From DASUMP01 sp036277635 (GTDB lineage Bacteria; Actinomycetota; Acidimicrobiia; IMCC26256; PALSA-610), in contig DASUMP010000211.1 of the NCBI GenBank assembly GCA_036277635.1, positions 1 through 37,033 on the forward strand: DNA of 37,033 nt, written 5' to 3'. Shown piece by piece: positions 15,555 through 23,378 of this stretch. A model generated the notes under the pieces. It made no database searches. It worked only from the letters and a program-made list of their open reading frames with translations, and had not been told where the DNA came from. A program made the translations under genes and the position numbers. Every line of letters begins with the position of its first letter. Position 1 is the first letter of the stretch.

Positions 15555-17303
15555 GTGACCCCGGAGCCGCCGGTCGGGCGCGTGCTCGGCACCGAAGACG
15601 CCACCCCCCTCGAGTTCTGGGTCGCGCTCGCCCCCGACCAGTACCTCCAGCTCGACGACGTCGTGGTGTGCGAGCGCGCCGTGCCCGGTGCCGCGCCCGT
15701 GAAGCTCTCGGGCGTCGTCACCCAGGTGCGGGCCCGCCACGAAGGCGCCCGCTTCGACTCCGACGTGTTCCTCATCTCCGACGGCGTGCTCCCCGCCGAG
15801 GTCAGCGAGGCAGCACAGGTGCTCACGACCCGCGTCGAGCCCGAGGTCTACGTGCCGCCGAGTCCCGGCAGTGAGGTACGGCGCGCCGCGGCGCGCGAGC
15901 GCGACGAAGCGCTCTACTTCGATCGGATGGAGCGCAAGCTCCCGATCGGGCTCGGGCGCGACGGCCTGCCGCTGTACGCGAACCTCGAGTTCGTCGACGG
16001 CACGCGCGGCGCGCACGTCAACATCTCGGGGGTCTCGGGGGTCGCCACCAAGACGACCTACGCCACGTTCCTGCTGTACTCGTTGTTCCACTCGGGCGTG
16101 CTCGAGTCGGCACTGAACACGAAGGCGCTCATCTTCAACGTGAAGGGCGAAGACCTGCTCTTCCTCGATCACCACAACGCTCGGCTCGACGAGCGCGAAC
16201 GCGATCGATACCGCACGCTCGGGCTCACCCCGGGTCCGTTCACCAGCGTCGCCGTGTTCGCCCCGGCCGCGGTCGGCGACCGCACGGGCGTCCCCGACGT
16301 GTCGACGCGCGACACGGGCGTGCACGCGTACTGGTGGACGCTCGCAGAGCTGTGCGGCGAGCAGCTGCTGCCGTTCGTGTTCGCCGACGCGGAAGACGAG
16401 CGCTACCAGTACACGTCGGTCATCCACCAGGTCACGCGGCGCCTCCAGGACGCGATCGAGCTCGACGACGGCGCGGTGCAGATCGAGGGCACCGCGGTAC
16501 GCACCTACGGCCAGCTGGTCGACCTCATCGAAGAGAAGGTCACCCAAGACGACGACCACGAACGCCGGCAGTGGGCCGGCCCGAACCCGATGGGCACCAT
16601 CAACGCGTTCGTGCGCCGGCTCGCGTCGTCGGTGCGCGCGCTCGATCGTTTGATCCGCGCCGACATCCCGGTGCGCGATCGCGTGCACTCGGTGTCCACC
16701 GGCGGCGCGCAGGTGACGGTCGTCGATCTGCACACCCTTCCCGATCGCGCGCAGCGGTTCGTGGTCGGCGTCACGCTCCGCCGCACGTTCGACGAGAAGG
16801 AGCGCAGCGGGCACCGCGTCCCGCACCTGTTCGTGGTCCTCGACGAGCTCAACAAGTACGCGCCGCGTGAGGGCACGTCGCCGATCAAGGAGATCCTGCT
16901 CGACATCGCCGAGCGCGGGCGATCGCTCGGGATCATCCTGATCGGCGCGCAGCAGACCGCGAGCGAGGTCGAGCGCCGGGTGATCGCGAACTCGGCGCTG
17001 CGCGTCGTCGGTCGTCTCGATCCGGCCGAGGCGGCGCGCCCCGAGTACGGCTTCTTGCCGCCGGCGCACCAGAAGCGGGCGATCATCGCGAAGCCGGGCA
17101 CGATGTTCGTCACGCAACCCGAGATCCCGCTGCCGCTCGTCGTCGAGTTCCCGTTCCCCGCGTGGGCGACCCGCCCCGACGAGACCGGTGGCGCACCGCC
17201 GCCCGGCGGGCGTGCTGTCGACCTCGTCGGCGGCGCCGAGTCCCACGTGGCCGCTCCCGCCGACGACCCGTTCGCGGCGTTCCCGCGGAGTGCGGGGGAG
17301 TGA
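15555..17303 (+). CDS. herA: HerA-like DNA translocase ATPase with a variant P-loop
   Basis: A 582-residue protein. An N-terminal HAS-barrel-like region (about 5-100; 'VGRVLGTEDATPLEFWVALA') precedes a FtsK/HerA-type RecA-fold ATPase. The P-loop 'ISGVSGVATKTTYATFLLYS' (157-176) has A-T-K-T-T where the classical Walker A has G-K-S/T; the lysine (K166) and threonine are kept. Walker B is 'LFVVLDELNKY' with D430-E431, and 'IGAQQTASEVERRVIANS' is the sensor/arginine-finger block seen in HerA proteins. In archaea and some bacteria HerA forms a hexameric ring that works with the NurA nuclease. The stop overlaps sbcD as GTGA, and nurA lies three genes on, which strongly supports the HerA assignment. 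Start chosen by the -10 and family N-terminus. Confidence 0.87.
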   Translation: MTPEPPVGRVLGTEDATPLEFWVALAPDQYLQLDDVVVCERAVPGAAPVKLSGVVTQVRARHEGARFDSDVFLISDGVLPAEVSEAAQVLTTRVEPEVYVPPSPGSEVRRAAARERDEALYFDRMERKLPIGLGRDGLPLYANLEFVDGTRGAHVNISGVSGVATKTTYATFLLYSLFHSGVLESALNTKALIFNVKGEDLLFLDHHNARLDERERDRYRTLGLTPGPFTSVAVFAPAAVGDRTGVPDVSTRDTGVHAYWWTLAELCGEQLLPFVFADAEDERYQYTSVIHQVTRRLQDAIELDDGAVQIEGTAVRTYGQLVDLIEEKVTQDDDHERRQWAGPNPMGTINAFVRRLASSVRALDRLIRADIPVRDRVHSVSTGGAQVTVVDLHTLPDRAQRFVVGVTLRRTFDEKERSGHRVPHLFVVLDELNKYAPREGTSPIKEILLDIAERGRSLGIILIGAQQTASEVERRVIANSALRVVGRLDPAEAARPEYGFLPPAHQKRAIIAKPGTMFVTQPEIPLPLVVEFPFPAWATRPDETGGAPPPGGRAVDLVGGAESHVAAPADDPFAAFPRSAGE

Positions 17304-18457
17304 GGCTGCTGCACACCGCCGACTGGCACGTCGGCAAGCAGCTGCGCGGTCGCTCCCGGCTCGACGAGCACCGGCGCGTCCTCGGCGAGATCGTGCAGGT
17401 CGCGACGCGCGCCGAGCCCGACGTCGTCCTCGTCGTCGGCGACCTCTTCGAGTCGTCAGCGCCGGTCCCCGACGCCCAGCGGCTGGTCTGGGACACGCTG
17501 CTCGCGTTGCGTGCGACCGGCGCGCACGTCGCCGTCGTGGCGGGCAACCACGACAGCCCGTTCGGGTTCGACGCGGTTCGACCGCTGTGCGCAGCGGCGG
17601 GCATCACCGTGCTCGGCCATCCGGCGCCGCCCGACCACGGCGGTGTGGTCGAGCTCGACGCGCGCGACGGCAGCCGCGTCCGCCTCGCGCTGCTGCCGTT
17701 CCCGTCGCAGCGCTACGCGGTGCGTGCCGAAGCGCTGTGGGAGCTCACCGGTTCGGGTGCGGTCGGCGAGTACCGAGAGCGGATCCGCCGGATGGTCGAC
17801 CGGCTGTGTGACGACCCGCCGACCGACGCGGTCACCGTGCTCGCCGCGCACCTCACCGTGATGGGCGCCGCCTTCGGTGGCGGCGAACGCCAAGCGCAGA
17901 GCGTCTTCGACTACCACGTCCCCGCGAGCGTGTTCCCGTCGCACCTCCACTACGTCGCGCTCGGCCACCTCCACCGCACGCAGTCGGTCGGGGGCGGAGC
18001 GCCGGCCTGGTACTCGGGGTCGCCGATCCAGGTCGACTTCGGCGAAGAGGCCGACGACAAGCACGTGCTCGTCGTCGACGCCGAGCCGGGCGTGCCGGCC
18101 CGCGTGGAGGCGGTCCGCCTCACGACGCCCGACCGACTCCAGACGTTGCGGGGCACCCTCGACGAACTGCGCGCCGCATTCGAGGGTGTCGGCGACGCGT
18201 GGTTGCGCGTCGTGGTCACCGAGGCGAGCCGCGCCGGCCTCGCCGACGAGGTGCGCGCGCTGGCGCCGCGCGTCGTCGACGTTCGGATCGAGGCGCCTGC
18301 GACGACCGCCCGCGACAACCCGGCGGTCGCCCGCAGCGGGCGCAGCCCCCACGACCTGTTCGTCGACTACCTGGCCGGCGAAGGCGTCGCCGACGACCGC
18401 CTCGTGGCGCTGTTCGACCGGCTCCTGGCGGAGCGCAGCGAGGAGCAGCCGGCCTGA
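17300..18457 (+). CDS. sbcD: Exonuclease SbcD/Mre11 homologue
   Basis: A 385-residue calcineurin-fold nuclease, the Mre11 subunit of the DNA-end-processing complex. All phosphoesterase motifs are visible: 'HTADWHVGK' (D8, H10), 'VVGDLFE' (D48), 'GNHDSP' (N83, H84, D85), 'LAAHLTVMG' and 'ALGHLHRTQ', which bind two Mn ions. The GTG at 17300-17302 overlaps the herA stop; 'RLLHTADWH' is the canonical N-terminus, so no other start is sensible. The C-terminal about 130 residues are the cap and Rad50-binding region. The stop overlaps sbcC as TGATG. It trims and nicks DNA ends under control of the SbcC ATPase. Confidence 0.95.
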   Translation: MRLLHTADWHVGKQLRGRSRLDEHRRVLGEIVQVATRAEPDVVLVVGDLFESSAPVPDAQRLVWDTLLALRATGAHVAVVAGNHDSPFGFDAVRPLCAAAGITVLGHPAPPDHGGVVELDARDGSRVRLALLPFPSQRYAVRAEALWELTGSGAVGEYRERIRRMVDRLCDDPPTDAVTVLAAHLTVMGAAFGGGERQAQSVFDYHVPASVFPSHLHYVALGHLHRTQSVGGGAPAWYSGSPIQVDFGEEADDKHVLVVDAEPGVPARVEAVRLTTPDRLQTLRGTLDELRAAFEGVGDAWLRVVVTEASRAGLADEVRALAPRVVDVRIEAPATTARDNPAVARSGRSPHDLFVDYLAGEGVADDRLVALFDRLLAERSEEQPA

Positions 18458-20862
18458 TGCGACCGGTGCGCATCCGCGCCCAGGGTTTCGGCGCGTTCCG
18501 CGACCCGATCGATCTCGACCTCACGGGCGTCGACTTCTTCGCCCTGGTCGGCCCGACGGGTGCGGGGAAGTCGACGGTCATCGACGCGATCTGCTTCGCG
18601 CTCTACGGGAGCATCCCGCGCTACGCCGACAACCGGGCGGTCGCCCCGGCGATCTCGCTCGGCGCGCTCGAAGCGCGCGTCGGCCTGCACTTCCTCGTCG
18701 ACGACGCCGAGTACGTGATCACTCGGGTCGTCCAGCGTGGCGCGAAGGGCGGCGCGAGCACGCGGGAGTCCCGCCTCGAACGGATCCTCCCCGGCGGTGG
18801 CACCGAGTCGCTGGCCGCCAGCGCGAAGGAGGTCAACGGCGCGGTCGCCCGGCTGCTCGGACTCCCGTTCGAGCACTTCACCAAGTGCGTCGTGCTCCCG
18901 CAAGGCGAGTTCGCCGAGTTCCTGCACGCGAAGCCCGCCGAACGCCAAGACCTCGTGGCCCGCCTCCTCAACCTGGGCCTCTACGACCGCGTCGGGCAAC
19001 GAGCCCGCCAGCTCGCCGAGGAGACCCGCGTCCGCGTCGCGCACGAGGACCGGCGGCTCGCCACACTCGCCCACGCGTCGCCTGACGCGATCGCCGCCGC
19101 CGAGGCGCGGGTCGCCGAGATCGACGCGCTCCGCGAGGCGATCGCCACCCGACGTCCCGACGACGATCGACTCGCACGCGAGATCCACGACCACGAGCGC
19201 GCGGCCACGACCGCGCGCGAGATGGTCGCGACGCTCGCGGAGATCGCCGTCCCCGACGACGTCCGCCGCGCCCACGACGTGTTGGCGGCCGCGACCACGC
19301 GCGCGCGTGCGGCCGCCGACGCCGTCACCCGCACCGAGGCGGCCGCGGAAGCTGCGCGCGCGGCCGCCGACTCGCAGCCGGAGCCGGCGCTCCTCGAGAC
19401 GGCGCTCGCCGCGCGCGGCGAGCTCGCCGAGGTGGCGGAGTCGCTGCGGGTCGCCGCCGACGAGCTCGCCGCGGCCGACGCCGAGCGGCGTGCGCGCGCC
19501 GACGGGCTCGCCGCCGCCGACGCCGCGTTGGCCGCCGCCGACGCCGCCTACGAGCTCGCCCGGCAGGTGCACCTGCCCCACGAGCTCGCGGCCAAGCTCG
19601 TCGTCGGTGAGCCGTGCCCGGTGTGCGAGCAGACGGTCTCGGCGCTCCCGCGCCTCGAAGCGGTCGAAGAGCTCGACGCGGCGAGGCGCGCGCTCGACGA
19701 GGCCAAGCACGCGTCGAGCTCGGCCCGCAACGCGCATGCGGCGGCCGACAAGCGCCTCGGCGCCGATCGGACTCGCGTCGAGCAGCTGCAAGTCCGCCAC
19801 GAAGCGTTGTCGGCGCGCGCCGCCGAGTTCGCCGACGTCGACCTCGAAGCGCTGCTCGCCGAGGCGCGCGCGGTGAAAGCGGCACTGGCCGCGGCGCTCG
19901 AGGAGGAGCGCTCCGCTCACGCGCACGAGCGTGCCGCGCGCGCCGAGGTCGACGCGCTCGAGCGCGAGCTGCACGGCGCCCGGCAACGACTCGGCCAGCA
20001 GCGTGATGCGTTGGTCAGTGCGGGGCTCACGCCGCCAGCACCCAGCACCGACGTGCTGGCCGACTGGGAGGCGCTCGACGGATGGGCCGCGGAGGAGCGA
20101 CCCCGGCAAGAGGCCGCCGCCGCCACCGCGACGGCCGCGGCGCGCCGTGCGCAAGAGGATCGCCGGGCCGGGGTCGCGGCGTTGCACGACCGAGCCCGCG
20201 CGTTCGCCATCGCCGGCCGCGATCTCGGCGGGCTCGCGGAGGCGACGGCCGCCGCGGCCGCCGGCGCCCAGCGCGACGTCGACGATCTGACCCGTGACCA
20301 CGCGGAGGCGACCCTCCTCGCGGCGTCGGTGGCTGCTGCTCGCGAGGAGCAGATCGTCGCCGAGGAGCTGGGCCGGCGACTCACCGCCCGCGGCTTCGAG
20401 CGCTGGCTGGTCGAAGAGGCGCTCGACACGCTCGTGACCGACGCGACCCGAACCCTGCGGCAGCTCTCGGCCGGCGCGTACTCGCTCGCGGTGGATCCCG
20501 ATTCGGCTGACCTGCTCGTGATCGACCACCTCAACGCCGACGAGGCGCGGTCGGTCCGCACGCTGTCGGGTGGCGAGACGTTCCAAGCGTCGTTGGCGCT
20601 CGCGCTCGCGTTGTCCGAGCAGCTCGCCGACCTCGCGGCCGACGGCGCGGCTCGGCTCGAGTCGATCTTCCTCGACGAAGGGTTCGGCAGCCTCGACCCC
20701 GACACGCTCGAGACGGTCGCGAGCACGATCGAGACGCTCGGTCACGACGGTCGGATGGTGGGGATCGTCACCCACGTGCGCGAGCTGGCCGAGCGCGTGC
20801 CGGTGCGCTTCGAGGTCCGCAAGGTGGGCACGTCGTCGACGGTCGAACGGGTCGACGCGTGA
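18457..20862 (+). CDS. sbcC: SbcC/Rad50-type SMC-like ATPase, short coiled coil
   Basis: An 801-residue ATPase. N-terminal Walker A 'GPTGAGKST' (32-40), 'FALYG' and 'VVLPQGEFAEFLHAKPAERQ' (about 148-167) are the typical SbcC N-lobe; two alanine/glutamate/arginine-rich coiled-coil arms flank a zinc hook 'CPVC' at residues 387-390; the C-lobe has signature 'LSGGETFQASLALALALSEQ' and Walker B with D-loop 'IFLDEGFGSLD'. It forms the Rad50-like clamp that partners SbcD. At about 800 residues it is shorter than the roughly 1000 usual for SbcC, so the arms are short. ATG at 18457 overlaps the sbcD stop by one base; the longer open frame upstream lies inside sbcD. Its stop overlaps the next start as GTGA. 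Confidence 0.95.
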   Translation: MRPVRIRAQGFGAFRDPIDLDLTGVDFFALVGPTGAGKSTVIDAICFALYGSIPRYADNRAVAPAISLGALEARVGLHFLVDDAEYVITRVVQRGAKGGASTRESRLERILPGGGTESLAASAKEVNGAVARLLGLPFEHFTKCVVLPQGEFAEFLHAKPAERQDLVARLLNLGLYDRVGQRARQLAEETRVRVAHEDRRLATLAHASPDAIAAAEARVAEIDALREAIATRRPDDDRLAREIHDHERAATTAREMVATLAEIAVPDDVRRAHDVLAAATTRARAAADAVTRTEAAAEAARAAADSQPEPALLETALAARGELAEVAESLRVAADELAAADAERRARADGLAAADAALAAADAAYELARQVHLPHELAAKLVVGEPCPVCEQTVSALPRLEAVEELDAARRALDEAKHASSSARNAHAAADKRLGADRTRVEQLQVRHEALSARAAEFADVDLEALLAEARAVKAALAAALEEERSAHAHERAARAEVDALERELHGARQRLGQQRDALVSAGLTPPAPSTDVLADWEALDGWAAEERPRQEAAAATATAAARRAQEDRRAGVAALHDRARAFAIAGRDLGGLAEATAAAAAGAQRDVDDLTRDHAEATLLAASVAAAREEQIVAEELGRRLTARGFERWLVEEALDTLVTDATRTLRQLSAGAYSLAVDPDSADLLVIDHLNADEARSVRTLSGGETFQASLALALALSEQLADLAADGAARLESIFLDEGFGSLDPDTLETVASTIETLGHDGRMVGIVTHVRELAERVPVRFEVRKVGTSSTVERVDA

Positions 20863-21791
20863 GGTTCTCGGTCGACCCGTGGGATCCCGGCTACGGCGCG
20901 TCGCTCGACGTCGACCTGGTGCCCAGCGCAGTCGTGCCGGTCGTCGATGTCGAGGTCCCGACCTCGGAGTGGGGGCCGCGTCAGCCTGCCGCCGACACGG
21001 TCGTCCCGCCGGCGGTGGTGTTCGTCGACGGGGTGCGTCGTCTCGACGCGCGGTCGTGGATCTCGGCGCCCGACGGCAGCGAGACGCAGCCGGGTCTCTT
21101 CGCGTCGTACGCGGCAGGTTCTGTGCGTTGCGACACGGTCGCGACGGTCGCGAGCGTCGTCGTGGGTCGCTGCGTCGTGTCACCGTCGCGTGCGCTCGGC
21201 ACGGTCACGACCGGCCACGCCCGCTACGACGCGATCGGCGTCGCCGACGCCCAGCCCGAGACCCTCAACCGCGCGATCCAAGACGCGATGAGCGCCATCG
21301 AGATCCGGGTCGCGGAAGCAGCTCGCGCGGAGGGCGACGAGCTGGTCGTCGTCGACGGACCGTTGCGGCGGCGTGACCACCTGCCGCACACGATCGGGCT
21401 GGTGAAGTCGCACAACGTCCGTTACCTCCCCGACGACCTCGACCCGGTGGTCGGGCGGCTCGGCGTGGGAGAGCGCACCCCGGTGTTCCTCGTCCCGGCT
21501 GCGTTCAGCCGCTACTCGTGGTACCTGCGGCTCCCCGGACCGGCGGACTCGCCGTGGGCCGGCATCGTGCGCTGCGAAGCGTCGGCGCGTTCGTCGCCCG
21601 CCGAGGTGGTCGCGCTGGCCGATGTCGTCGCGGCGACGCTGCCCCGGTTCGCCTCGGAACCGCACAAGGACGCCCGCGCGCCCCAGAACCTGTATCCCAT
21701 CGGGGGACTCGAGCGGGAGCTGCGCCGCCGCCTCGGCGACGCCGCACTGCTCTACCGCGCGCTGCGGGTCGCGGCGGCCGCGGCGCGCTGA
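20859..21791 (+). CDS. nurA: NurA-like 5'-3' nuclease
   Basis: A 310-residue protein that matches the NurA layout, though it is divergent. D57 in 'VVFVDGVRRLDAR', E147 in 'MSAIEIRVAEAAR', D166 in 'ELVVVDGPL' and H269 in 'EPHKDARAPQNLYPIGGLE' correspond in order to the Asp-Glu-Asp-His metal-binding set of NurA; the Glu to second Asp interval (19) is close to the archaeal one. 'IGLVKSHNVRYL' is the conserved Lys block. NurA nucleases have an RNase-H-like fold and dock on HerA to cut back 5' ends. GTG at 20859-20861 overlaps sbcC as GTGA. The HerA-SbcD-SbcC context carries much of the confidence; a BLAST label might say only 'hypothetical'. Confidence 0.82.
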   Translation: MRFSVDPWDPGYGASLDVDLVPSAVVPVVDVEVPTSEWGPRQPAADTVVPPAVVFVDGVRRLDARSWISAPDGSETQPGLFASYAAGSVRCDTVATVASVVVGRCVVSPSRALGTVTTGHARYDAIGVADAQPETLNRAIQDAMSAIEIRVAEAARAEGDELVVVDGPLRRRDHLPHTIGLVKSHNVRYLPDDLDPVVGRLGVGERTPVFLVPAAFSRYSWYLRLPGPADSPWAGIVRCEASARSSPAEVVALADVVAATLPRFASEPHKDARAPQNLYPIGGLERELRRRLGDAALLYRALRVAAAAAR

Positions 21792-21831
21792 GGTGGCGCG
21801 CGCCCCCCACGCGTTGCGCGAGGGTGACGGC

Positions 21832-22299
21832 GTGCCCGCCCCCTTCCGCTACGACCGCGCGTGGCGGTTCGCGCGGTCGCGCGCGGAGGTGTGGGCTGCG
21901 ATCTCCGACGTGCGGGCGTTCCCCGGGCACTGGAGCTGGCTGCGCGAGCTCGACGCCCCCGGACTCCACGCGGGCGCGGTCGCCCGGTGCGTGATCCAGT
22001 CGCCGTTGCCGTACCAGCTGCGACTCGAGATCGAAGTGGAGCGCGCGGTCGCGGCCGAGGTGGTCGAGACCTACGTGCGCGGCGATCTCGACGGCCCGGC
22101 GCGACTCGACCTCACCGACGCCGACGACGGCAGCACCGTGGCTCGCTTGTCGTGGGAGCTCGAGGCGAACAACGGCTTCCTCCGCACCGCTGCGCGCCTC
22201 GGCCGGCCGGTCCTCGTGTGGGCGCACGACCGCGTCGTCGACGTCGGTGTCGCGCAGTTCCGTCGGGTCATCGAGCCCGGCGACCCGACGCGCACGTAA
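21832..22299 (+). CDS. SRPBCC/polyketide-cyclase-like protein
   Basis: A 155-residue START/SRPBCC fold protein: 'DRAWRFARSRAEVWAAISDVRAFPGHW' spans the opening strand and helix, and a long C-terminal helix starts around 'HDRVVDVGVAQFRR'. These proteins have a deep pocket for hydrophobic ligands; no catalytic residue can be named. GTG at 21832 was chosen because GAGGGTG lies 8 nt upstream; an in-frame GTG at 21793, just after the nurA stop, would add 13 residues. It follows the nurA gene closely, so it is probably on the resection mRNA, yet nothing in its sequence suggests DNA work. Its TAA stop is part of the promoter hexamer of the next gene. Confidence 0.82.
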   Translation: MPAPFRYDRAWRFARSRAEVWAAISDVRAFPGHWSWLRELDAPGLHAGAVARCVIQSPLPYQLRLEIEVERAVAAEVVETYVRGDLDGPARLDLTDADDGSTVARLSWELEANNGFLRTAARLGRPVLVWAHDRVVDVGVAQFRRVIEPGDPTRT

Positions 22300-22302
22300 C
22301 GT
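22297..22302 (+). promoter_or_regulatory. Predicted -10 (TAACGT) overlapping a stop codon, leaderless start of the hydrolase
   Basis: TAACGT starts with the TAA stop of the SRPBCC gene and is 6 nt before the GTG at 22309. No Shine-Dalgarno is present. It suggests the hydrolase has its own promoter. Confidence 0.45.
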
Positions 22303-22308
22303 CGACGC

Positions 22309-23367
22309 GTGGCACGCAACTTCTCGCCGTGGGCGTACTGGAGACTCCGACTCGACGCGACGCCCCCGTCCGCGTCCCTGCCGAGTGCCCTCGACGCGCT
22401 CGAGCGTCATCGGGAGGCGACGCGCGCTGCGCTCGACGCCCGTCTCGGTCCCTGGCCCGAGGCCGTACCGCTCGCGGTCGAGACGCGCGACGAGGAGCAG
22501 TGCGACGGCTATCGGCGCGTCGGGATCGTCTTCGACAGCGAGGCCGGGATGTCGGTCCCCGCGCACCTGCTCGTGCCCGACGACCGCCGCGCGCCGGGGC
22601 CCGCGGTGCTCGCGATCCACGGGCACGGCCTCGACAAGGACCTCGTCTGTGGCATCGACCGCGGGGATCCTGCGGCCCGGTTCGCGATCGACGACAACAA
22701 CGGCGACTACGCCCGCCAGCTCGCGCGACGCGGGTTCGTGGTGCTCGCACCCGACCTCCGCACGTTCGGCGAGCGCGCCGACCACCTCCTCCCGGTGCCG
22801 CCGATCGCGGATGAGGTCGACGACATCGTGCAGCACCACTTCGTGTGCGACTACGAGCTCGTGTGCGCCGCGATGTTCGGCGAACAGCCCGTGACCCACC
22901 AGGTGTGGGACCTCCGGCGCGCGCTCGACGTGCTGTCGGAGCATCCGCTCGTCGATCCGCACCGACTCGGCGTCGCGGGGTGGTCGTTCGGGGGCATGTT
23001 GGCGTTGGTGCTCGCGGCGATCGACGAGCGGGTGCGGGCGAGCGTCGTCTCGTGCTTCTTCTCGTCGTGGCGGCGCGCTCACGAGCTCCCGTGGAACATG
23101 TGCGGCAACCAAGTCGTCGCGGGCGTGCTCGGCGCGTTGGAGCACACCGACATCGCGGCGCTCGTCGCGCCGCGCGTGCTGTGCATCGAGAGCGCGACCG
23201 ACGACGACCTCTTCCCGGTCGACGCGGCGCGAGCTGGCGTCGCGCAGCTGCGAGACGCGTACTCGACCCTCGACGCGAGCGCGGACGCGATCGTGCACGA
23301 CGTGTTCGCCGGTTCGCACGGATGGCACGGCACCGTGGCGATCGACGTCCTCGAACGCGCGCTCTGA
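22309..23367 (+). CDS. Alpha/beta hydrolase (dienelactone-hydrolase/acetyl-esterase-like)
   Basis: A 352-residue alpha/beta hydrolase with a long N-terminal lead ('ARNFSPWAYWRLRLDATP') before the fold. 'VLAIHGHGLDKD' (101-111) is the oxyanion strand, S226 in 'GVAGWSFGGM' is the nucleophile, an Asp lies in 'ATDDDLFPVDA' and the catalytic His in 'AGSHGWHG' at the C-terminus. The 'GHGLDKD' block and the N-terminal arm resemble the Abhydrolase_7/dienelactone-hydrolase group that acts on bulky esters. The start is the GTG at 22309, 9 nt after the SRPBCC stop, with its own -10. Substrate unknown. Confidence 0.88.
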   Translation: MARNFSPWAYWRLRLDATPPSASLPSALDALERHREATRAALDARLGPWPEAVPLAVETRDEEQCDGYRRVGIVFDSEAGMSVPAHLLVPDDRRAPGPAVLAIHGHGLDKDLVCGIDRGDPAARFAIDDNNGDYARQLARRGFVVLAPDLRTFGERADHLLPVPPIADEVDDIVQHHFVCDYELVCAAMFGEQPVTHQVWDLRRALDVLSEHPLVDPHRLGVAGWSFGGMLALVLAAIDERVRASVVSCFFSSWRRAHELPWNMCGNQVVAGVLGALEHTDIAALVAPRVLCIESATDDDLFPVDAARAGVAQLRDAYSTLDASADAIVHDVFAGSHGWHGTVAIDVLERAL

Positions 23368-23378
23368 CCGATATCGGA

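Noticed and set aside
18367..21183. Long minus-strand open frame (over 900 codons) opposite sbcC
   Set aside because: Sense strand encodes all SbcC motifs; the opposite translation is low-complexity and matches nothing.
15555..23367. Resection cassette as an anti-phage defence island (HerA-type ATPases occur in some defence systems)
   Set aside because: Partners are SbcC, SbcD and NurA, the standard repair set, and there are no integrases, transposases, methylases or composition shifts around it; defence remains possible but unsupported.
23368..23377. CCGATATCGG palindrome between convergent stops
   Set aside because: No loop, so it cannot form a useful hairpin, and 10-bp palindromes are not rare; no partner site seen.
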